Assembly (NCBI GenBank): GCA_902797125.1
Contig: CADBRS010000102.1
Span: 1 to 7,345, forward strand
Direction of reading: 5' to 3'
DNA: 7,345 bases
From: an uncultured Ruminococcus sp.
GTDB taxonomy: Bacteria; Bacillota; Clostridia; Oscillospirales; CAG-272
The notes below the pieces were generated by a model. The model ran no database searches. It worked only from the letters and a program-made list of their open reading frames with translations, and was not told the origin of the DNA. Below are positions 1 through 5,446 of the stretch, piece by piece. The number at the start of each line of letters is the position of its first letter. Position 1 is the stretch's first letter. Both the position numbers and the translations under genes were made by a program.

Positions 1-58
1 AGAGTCCTGTTTAATCACCGAGGGGTTGACGTCATCTGCGGATGTATGTATTGAAATA
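1..58. other. Downstream flank of the GH78 gene, nothing recognised
   Basis: The 58 bases after the GH78 stop codon hold no hairpin with a T-run and no start codon with a ribosome binding site on the minus strand. Transcription may therefore continue into a further gene beyond the window. The only notable word is the 8-base palindrome TGACGTCA at 27-34, which is short enough to be chance. Confidence 0.4.
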
Positions 59-3000
59 TCATGCACCGGGAGTCAGAATCACAGTATGCAGACCGCACGG
101 AAGCACCAGGCACGCAAAACCATCCTGCTGCTCGGTCTCAGTTGCAACGCCATCCAGCGTCACGGTACACCCGGCCCCGGAAAAAGGCAGCAAAAGGGTT
201 GTATCCATATTGGCCGGAACGTCTGTCTGAACGGTCCAGCCCTCGTTCTTCTGCTCGAAGGAGACCGCGACCGTCCCCCGCAGAGTCGGCGTTTCTATGC
301 TGCCTCGGGTCAGTTCGCCCGGCTGCAGACGGATCTCAGCCTCGGAAAAACCGGGCGCTGTCGGACGGATCCCGAAGATCCCGTTGACGATGGCCACCGC
401 AGGAGCTGCACCCCACGGGTGCGACAGGCTCAGGTTTTTCTTGGCCACATCATTCCAGGCCTCGGCTGCCAGGGTGACGTCGAGTTGCGAAAGCATATAG
501 GCCCAGGTATGCGTATCCTCGGGGTCATCCGCCAAAAGAAGTTTGTTTGCAACCTCTCCGTGACCGGACCGGTACAGGCCTTCAAGCAGAAAATAGGCGC
601 CATAGACCGATGCCTGGATCCGGCCCGTTTTTTCGATCGATGCAGCCATCGCATCCCGCATAGTAGCATCCTTGTACACGCCCGCATAAAGCGCGAAAGA
701 TGTCGCATGCTGCCCCGCATGTTCGGAGCGTGTTCCTCCTGCCGTCAGACCGTCATAGAACACGCCTGCCTCTGCGTCGTACAGATGATCGATCAAACCC
801 TTTGTCAGATCGTCTGCAAGCTTCGCAAAATCTTTACTGTCCGCTATTTCCCCGCAAGCCTCCGCCAAAGCCGCCAGAGCCCGGTAGGACGCCACGGCAA
901 GCGCGTTGAAAGCCGTATTGTATGCCACGTTCATGTCATAGCCGAAACGTTCGCCCATGGGCCAGTCCACCAGGATCGAATCGGTCGAACTTGCCGACTT
1001 GACCTCCATCTTCAAAAGTCCGTAGGCCGGGTCGTAGTTTTTAGTGAACTGGCACTGGGCCAGTTTGGGATAAAGAGCCTGAAGGGTGGCTGTGTCTCCG
1101 GTCCGCATATAAAGATCATATGCCATGATCGGCATGAAAAGAACGTAGTCCGCGGGCCATGTCCGGTGAGACAGGAGATATTCGATGGTAAAGGACGCCA
1201 CAGAATAGTCGTCCGAAAAAGCGGCGCAGACCAGTTGATTGATCAACGCGTCACCCTCGTATGCCACGCGTTCGCGGGTCTGCGAATCCACATACAGACT
1301 CTGCGTCGTATATTTGGCAGTCGCTTTGGTCAGATCCCACAGCTCCTGCAGCAACGCATTGTCGACAGAAAGCGAGGACGCTGCATCATCAAAGTCTGTC
1401 CGGATCGCGATGCCGCGGACCATTTCAGGCGTGATGGCAACAGGACATCCCGCGATCTGCACGTATCGGTAGCACAGCAGGTCGAAGTTCTCCAGCGTCT
1501 GTTCGCCTTCGCGCAGTTTCCACTTCTCGTAATACACGTTGCCCGTGTTCATCTGGTATTTGACAGTCCCGTCCTCGTTCAGGCGCTCGCCAAAGAACAA
1601 TTCGATCTCGCACGTCTCGGAGACATTGACTGTCAGTCTGAAACTGCCCACGATCTCCTGTCCCAGATCGATCACGTAATCGGCGCCGACCTTTTCAACG
1701 GTCGTCTGTTCGCCGGTCAGTTCCAGTCTCCGGACCGGAGAGGTGACCGAAGGTTTTACTGTATAGACAGACTCCAGACCTCCGGCAGCTAGGGCCGCAT
1801 ACCAGCCTTCCGGAGAAAATTCTGCTGTCTCGAATCCGAGAGGATAGACGGTCGCGTCCAGATTCTCAGCGGTCGCTCTATAGTAATTTGTCCCGACCGA
1901 CTGATTCGGGCGGAACACGGTATTTCCGGCTAGCGTCTTCCAGGATGAGGGATCCGCTGTTGAGAACACTTCCCGTCCCGTTCCGTCCGCACCGTACAAA
2001 GTCAGCGCGGCAAAAAGCTGCCTTCCCGCCGGTGCGTCGCACAAAACGGAAATCACGTTCACGCCGCTCACAAGATACGGCAGAACGCTGTATGCGTCAA
2101 GGTACAGCACGGTCTCTCCGTTCTCTCCCTTGTCCTCCCGTGTCGGGCCCACGCCCAGACACGTTCCGTTGCACCAAACCTGATACACATGCTGGCGCGC
2201 AGGCTCGGGAGACGCAGCGGTGATCTCGAACACGGCACAAGTCAATTCACCCAGTGAGGCTTCCTCCAGCGTGAAAGTGCGGCGGAAGAAAGCAAACTCG
2301 TCTTTCGCCAGCGACAGGTCCGTCACGATCTCCTCATCCGGATACACGGCCAGTGACGCATCGAAAAGCGAACCGGTCGAGATCGCTTTAGGCACTGTGA
2401 GAGCCCCGTCTTCGACCGTACATTTCGGGAACGGAGAGATTCCGTTGTCGAAATGGGAGGCATAAACCACACCCTGCGGCTTTCCGCCCTGCATCGAGTG
2501 GTAGGCCATCATGGAATAAACGATCCCGGATTCCTGTCCGCCCGTCCGGACTCCGAACAGTCCGCCTCCCAGACCGTAACTGCTCATATCTCTGCTGTCG
2601 ATTTCGATATACTCGCCTTCTTCGTCCTGCAGATAGGTCGTGACGTAATTCTCCTCTACCACGATCCGCATGGAGACTTTATCGCCCGCAGAAAAGGCCA
2701 GTTCCTGCGGAATCGTCACCTTGTCGATTGGCGCATTGTTGACAAACTTGCCGTCTTTGAACACGTGAGGATTGAGCTGAGCACCGCCATCCGACAGCTT
2801 GAACTGCCACATGTAGTAATTGCTCGCGTTAGGCGATTGGAACACGAATCCGAGCGCCACCGAAGTCACGCTGAATGCCGCTTCCAGCGTCAAATCCTCG
2901 TAATCGTCAGAATCCGGGAGGCTGGCCGTAGAAGCCCATATCGACGGATAAGACGTGCGCTGCTGCGCCGTAACGAACGGAACAGGCTCGGCAAAATCGG

Positions 3001-3493
3001 ACATCAGCCCTGTTTCTGTCCGGACTGAGACCGACCAGACATAGGCATGCCCTGTTTGCAATTTTCCGTCCAGGCCTGCGGGCACTACGCCCGTGCTGTC
3101 CGAATTCTCGACCCAGCCCGAATCGTATGCGTAATTGCCGATCTTCAAGGCCTGGGCGTCCGTACCGATCACCAGCCGGTATGCTTCCTGTCTGGTATCT
3201 TCTCCGATTGAAGGCACGCGCCAGGAAAAGCGCAGCCCCTGCGTCGGCACGTTCCATGCCTCTGTCAGCAAATTGATCTTCAACTGATCCGGCTTCGCTT
3301 CTACATCCGATTGCTGCGGTTGTTCCGTCCCGCTCCCACTTTCTTTCGAAGTATCATTTTCTCCGGACTGAGTCTGTGTGTCCGTCTCTCCCTGAAGCGG
3401 GTTATCCTTTTGACCGCATCCCGCCAAAAGGCTGGCAGCCATACAGCACAGCAACAAGACGCAGATCACTTTTAACCAAAATGATTGTCTCAC
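59..3493 (-). CDS. GH78 alpha-L-rhamnosidase-type lipoprotein, multidomain (1144 aa)
   Basis: Likely hydrolyses terminal alpha-L-rhamnosyl residues by the inverting GH78 mechanism, outside the cell and anchored by lipid. Residues 1-26 are a lipoprotein signal peptide (hydrophobic run, lipobox LAGC with Cys26), then a Gln/Glu/Ser/Thr-rich linker to about 68. Domains in order: Fn3-like GH78 N-terminal domain (about 69-176), a concanavalin A/LamG-like beta insert (about 185-335), a second beta-sandwich (about 385-520), the Bac_rhamnosid beta domain (about 580-695, with DLGQEIVGSF and FFGERLNEDG), the alpha/alpha barrel (about 703-1043) and a C-terminal beta domain. Asp736, Glu741 and Asp748 in the motif DSQTRERVAYEGD have the same 5 and 7 residue spacing as the acidic triad of Bacillus RhaB (Asp567, Glu572, Asp579). 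Glu1011 in AEAWN matches the catalytic base, followed by SLSHPWGAAP. I chose the GTG start at 3493 because GGAGG lies 8 bases upstream. An in-frame ATG at 3529 lacks a good ribosome binding site. Family is confident; exact substrate is not known. Confidence 0.92.
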   Translation of the reverse strand: MRQSFWLKVICVLLLCCMAASLLAGCGQKDNPLQGETDTQTQSGENDTSKESGSGTEQPQQSDVEAKPDQLKINLLTEAWNVPTQGLRFSWRVPSIGEDTRQEAYRLVIGTDAQALKIGNYAYDSGWVENSDSTGVVPAGLDGKLQTGHAYVWSVSVRTETGLMSDFAEPVPFVTAQQRTSYPSIWASTASLPDSDDYEDLTLEAAFSVTSVALGFVFQSPNASNYYMWQFKLSDGGAQLNPHVFKDGKFVNNAPIDKVTIPQELAFSAGDKVSMRIVVEENYVTTYLQDEEGEYIEIDSRDMSSYGLGGGLFGVRTGGQESGIVYSMMAYHSMQGGKPQGVVYASHFDNGISPFPKCTVEDGALTVPKAISTGSLFDASLAVYPDEEIVTDLSLAKDEFAFFRRTFTLEEASLGELTCAVFEITAASPEPARQHVYQVWCNGTCLGVGPTREDKGENGETVLYLDAYSVLPYLVSGVNVISVLCDAPAGRQLFAALTLYGADGTGREVFSTADPSSWKTLAGNTVFRPNQSVGTNYYRATAENLDATVYPLGFETAEFSPEGWYAALAAGGLESVYTVKPSVTSPVRRLELTGEQTTVEKVGADYVIDLGQEIVGSFRLTVNVSETCEIELFFGERLNEDGTVKYQMNTGNVYYEKWKLREGEQTLENFDLLCYRYVQIAGCPVAITPEMVRGIAIRTDFDDAASSLSVDNALLQELWDLTKATAKYTTQSLYVDSQTRERVAYEGDALINQLVCAAFSDDYSVASFTIEYLLSHRTWPADYVLFMPIMAYDLYMRTGDTATLQALYPKLAQCQFTKNYDPAYGLLKMEVKSASSTDSILVDWPMGERFGYDMNVAYNTAFNALAVASYRALAALAEACGEIADSKDFAKLADDLTKGLIDHLYDAEAGVFYDGLTAGGTRSEHAGQHATSFALYAGVYKDATMRDAMAASIEKTGRIQASVYGAYFLLEGLYRSGHGEVANKLLLADDPEDTHTWAYMLSQLDVTLAAEAWNDVAKKNLSLSHPWGAAPAVAIVNGIFGIRPTAPGFSEAEIRLQPGELTRGSIETPTLRGTVAVSFEQKNEGWTVQTDVPANMDTTLLLPFSGAGCTVTLDGVATETEQQDGFACLVLPCGLHTVILTPGA

Positions 3494-3501
3494 GGTTCGT
3501 A

Positions 3502-3506
3502 CCTCC
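3502..3506 (-). promoter_or_regulatory. Ribosome binding site deciding the GTG start of the GH78 gene
   Basis: The minus strand reads GGAGG followed by 8 bases and then GTG at 3493, near-optimal spacing. It lies inside the 12-codon extension that the upstream ATG (3529) would give. The ATG is preceded only by a weak GAAGAG and sits about 9 bases from the predicted transcription start. Starting at GTG also gives a signal peptide of normal length. Confidence 0.85.
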
Positions 3507-3544
3507 AATAATGAAACGATTTTTCTCATAACTCTTCGTATTGT

Positions 3545-3575
3545 ATTTTACCATAGGGGCGGGTGCTTCTGTCAA
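3545..3575 (-). promoter_or_regulatory. Predicted SigA-type promoter of the GH78 gene
   Basis: On the minus strand a perfect -35 box TTGACA (3575-3570) is followed after 19 bases by TAAAAT (3550-3545), which is preceded by TGG, making an extended -10 element (3553-3545). The 19-base spacer is longer than the usual 17, which the TG extension may offset. Transcription would begin near 3538, giving a leader of about 45 bases to the GTG start. Prediction from sequence only. Confidence 0.65.
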
Positions 3576-3598
3576 CATAAATTTGCCAAGGAAAACAC

Positions 3599-3611
3599 GA
3601 TTCATTTCGCG
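3599..3611 (-). repeat. 13-base direct repeat, copy upstream of the GH78 gene
   Basis: The minus strand reads CGCGAAATGAATC, identical and in the same orientation to the copy at 5405-5417 upstream of the solute-binding protein gene. This copy lies 23 bases upstream of the TTGACA box. It could be an activator or repressor site, but it is not a palindrome and it matches no operator I recognise. Confidence 0.5.
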
Positions 3612-3780
3612 TCAAAAAGCCGCACCCATGATGTCACGAGAGTGCGTCGTCAGTTCCCAAGCCATATGCAAAAAACACAGAACACTATAGACGACGCCTA
3701 AAACTCACGCTTATGATCCCAAAACGGTACCAGAAAGGCTGATAATCCGGTGCTCCCCTTTTCCTGTATCAGATCGTCTG
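3612..3780. other. Intergenic region with no recognised gene
   Basis: This is the main part of a roughly 350-base gap between the solute-binding protein terminator and the GH78 promoter. I see no open frame with a ribosome binding site and no tRNA- or riboswitch-like structure. The only internal structure noted is an 8-base inverted repeat, GCGTCGTC (3644-3651) and GACGACGC (3690-3697), with a 38-base spacer. It could hold further regulatory sites for the GH78 promoter, but nothing supports this directly. Confidence 0.5.
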
Positions 3781-3813
3781 AAAAGCCCGGGGAAATGCTC
3801 TCCCCGGGCTTTT
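3781..3813 (-). terminator. Rho-independent terminator after the solute-binding protein gene
   Basis: A perfect 13-base inverted repeat (AAAAGCCCGGGGA and TCCCCGGGCTTTT) surrounds a 7-base loop. It begins 28 bases after the TGA stop of the solute-binding protein gene. The GC-rich core followed by TTTT on either strand means it could work in both directions. The T-run is short and forms part of the stem. It should separate this transcript from the GH78 gene, in line with that gene having its own promoter. Confidence 0.88.
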
Positions 3814-3841
3814 GACCTCTTTCAAAGTCTTTCAACTCTGA

Positions 3842-5350
3842 TCAATAACCGTTCTGCAGATCTTCGATCTCTGCAAATGCCTTGATCAGTTTTGTAATGT
3901 TCGTTTCCAACAAAGATGCACGTGCTCCTACGTAAGAGGAAAGTCCCTCCGCGGTAGTCAGTCTCGGCAATTCGGCCATGGCGATATCCAGACCGCCCAG
4001 TTCCGTTCCATAGAAGTAGGCGAAAGGCATTGCGATCGCGTCTCTGACAAGATCCAGAACCTTGACGTCTTCTTCTGAGTCGGACAGTTTGGTCTGAAGG
4101 GTCGTCTCATAGAATGTGGGCACGACGTAGTTGTAGGTCTGGCAGGACAGAGCTTCGATGATCGTCGAGATCTGATGGAACTGATTGATGCTGGTCTGAG
4201 GAACGCCCCACAGCATATCGGACGAGCCGGCGATGTAATCTTCCTGGACCTCATCGAGCATCGGGATCGGGAGGAAACCGTATGTAATATTTTCGTACGT
4301 ACGGACCTTTCTGTACACGTCGCGGGTGCTGGTGTAGAGGAAGAGAGCTCCCTGGTTTTTGAAAGCTTCGAACTGTGAAGAGTTGTCATCAAACCTCTTG
4401 CCGCTTTCCAGAAGCCATCCGAGCTTATCGAGCATCACAAAGGCGCGCTCCATGTCGAGTGCATAGTAAGGCATGTCATCGGAATCTTTCCCGACCGGGA
4501 CCACGTCCATGCTTCTTTCAAAGCCGGTCGCTGCCATGCTTCCCATTACGAATCCGTAGTGCTCTCCGGCATCGATATCGATCACGCCGTCGCCGTTGGC
4601 ATCATTCTGACCTTCCTCGGCGTATTCGATCAGGTCTTCCATATACCAGTCGTTATCAAACACTTGCTCATACGGAGCCACAAGATTTCTGTCGTTCATC
4701 ATCTTCTTGTTGAACGCGAGAATGCCGGCACCGGTCATCGGAGAATAGCTGACATAGGAAGACGCGACATACATCTTGTTTCCGATAGAAGTGGACTGCA
4801 GATTCTTCTCAGGCCACCAGGGCTTGGAAAAATCGAACGCATCTCCGGTCGTCAGATCCGCATAATACCCCTTCATGGAGTTACGGACCGTCAGATAGTC
4901 GTGTCCGATCGTCATGGAATACTCGTTCGGGTTACCGCTGAGCACAGATGCTTCCAGCTTGCCTTCCAAGTCATGATCACCGCCGCCGTCCGTACGCTCA
5001 TAGATGATGTTGAACCGCTCTGCGACTGCTGAAGAACATTCGAAGAGTGTATCTTCGATGAGGTCGCCGGTCTGCGCGTCCTGCAAACTGATGACCATCA
5101 GTCCGCGTGCGGGTGAGTACATGATGTTGAACACGAACTCTTTAAAGTCCTGATCTCTCAGTCCGTCCGGGATAAACTCTCTTTCGGACGGGTCAGATTG
5201 GCTGTCTGTCTCGGTCTGGGATTCTCCCGTTCCGGATTCCTGCCCGTCCGGGCTCTTTGTTTCGTCCGGAGTTGCGGCGCTATTTCCGCAGGAAGCGAAA
5301 AGAGCTGCCGTCATACAGAGCAGGAGCAAAATAACAATGAATTTTTTCAT
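3842..5350 (-). CDS. Extracellular solute-binding lipoprotein of a CUT1-type sugar ABC transporter (502 aa)
   Basis: Probably captures an oligosaccharide at the outer membrane face and delivers it to an ABC importer. Residues 1-21 form a lipoprotein signal peptide (MKKFIVILLLLC, lipobox FASC with Cys21). A low-complexity Ser/Glu/Asp/Thr/Gly linker follows to about 57, then the binding domain. Features typical of family 1 sugar-binding proteins are the segment around GAGILAFNKKMM (208-218), NDWYMEDLIEYA (233-244) followed by an acidic DANGDGVIDID loop (250-260) and YGF, the WGVP segment (381-384), and a C-terminal PTFYETTLQTKLSDSEEDVKVLD-like region (411-433) common in clostridial members. The ATG at 5350 has GGAGGAG 7 bases upstream. 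The gene appears to form its own transcript, with a promoter before it and a terminator after it. No permease or ATPase gene is present here, so the partner transporter must lie elsewhere. The substrate cannot be read from the sequence. Confidence 0.92.
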   Translation of the reverse strand: MKKFIVILLLLCMTAALFASCGNSAATPDETKSPDGQESGTGESQTETDSQSDPSEREFIPDGLRDQDFKEFVFNIMYSPARGLMVISLQDAQTGDLIEDTLFECSSAVAERFNIIYERTDGGGDHDLEGKLEASVLSGNPNEYSMTIGHDYLTVRNSMKGYYADLTTGDAFDFSKPWWPEKNLQSTSIGNKMYVASSYVSYSPMTGAGILAFNKKMMNDRNLVAPYEQVFDNDWYMEDLIEYAEEGQNDANGDGVIDIDAGEHYGFVMGSMAATGFERSMDVVPVGKDSDDMPYYALDMERAFVMLDKLGWLLESGKRFDDNSSQFEAFKNQGALFLYTSTRDVYRKVRTYENITYGFLPIPMLDEVQEDYIAGSSDMLWGVPQTSINQFHQISTIIEALSCQTYNYVVPTFYETTLQTKLSDSEEDVKVLDLVRDAIAMPFAYFYGTELGGLDIAMAELPRLTTAEGLSSYVGARASLLETNITKLIKAFAEIEDLQNGY

Positions 5351-5357
5351 GATGCGT

Positions 5358-5364
5358 CTCCTCC
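5358..5364 (-). promoter_or_regulatory. Ribosome binding site of the solute-binding protein gene
   Basis: The minus strand reads GGAGGAG, 7 bases upstream of the ATG at 5350. It is a strong match to the anti-Shine-Dalgarno sequence and fixes the start at the residue that opens the signal peptide. Confidence 0.88.
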
Positions 5365-5387
5365 AAAGTCAACTTTTCAACCTGTTT

Positions 5388-5396
5388 ATTATACCA
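5388..5396 (-). promoter_or_regulatory. Predicted extended -10 promoter of the solute-binding protein gene
   Basis: The minus strand reads TGGTATAAT, a consensus -10 with the TG extension, in the AT-rich gap after the GH31 gene. No good -35 box is found 16-18 bases upstream (the best is GCGAAA), so the promoter may rely on the TG extension or on an activator. The 13-base repeat at 5405-5417 overlaps the expected -35 position. Transcription would start near 5381, giving a leader of about 30 bases. Confidence 0.72.
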
Positions 5397-5404
5397 CAAA
5401 TATT

Positions 5405-5417
5405 GATTCATTTCGCG
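5405..5417 (-). repeat. 13-base direct repeat, copy upstream of the solute-binding protein gene
   Basis: The minus strand reads CGCGAAATGAATC, identical to the copy at 3599-3611. Here it ends 8 bases before the TGGTATAAT element and covers the -35 position, where a bound regulator could either recruit or block RNA polymerase. Part of it can also pair with TTCGTG just upstream in a weak 6-base hairpin that has no T-run, so it is not a terminator. Confidence 0.5.
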
Positions 5418-5446
5418 CTTTTTTTCACGAAGTACCAAATGATCTT

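Noticed and set aside
27..34. TGACGTCA palindrome near the window start
   Set aside because: An 8-base palindrome in isolation is expected by chance, and no gene or promoter can be tied to it within the window.
26..1792. Long open frame on the plus strand (588 codons) opposite the GH78 gene
   Set aside because: It is the antisense shadow of a gene with clear GH78 motifs. Its translation is rich in Arg, His, Cys and Gln, has no recognisable domain, and no ribosome binding site was seen.
2453..3028. Plus-strand frame of 191 codons inside the GH78 gene
   Set aside because: It lies antisense to the Fn3-like and lectin-like domains, with no domain signature of its own.
3739..3772. CTGATA and TATCAG inverted repeat upstream of the terminator
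   Set aside because: It is six bases with a 22-base loop, too weak to call a structure or operator.
5411..5430. Possible terminator hairpin after the GH31 gene (TTCGTG pairing with CGCGAA)
   Set aside because: The stem is only 6 pairs with one G-T wobble, the loop is an A-run and no T-run follows. No convincing terminator was found between the GH31 and binding protein genes, so read-through is possible.
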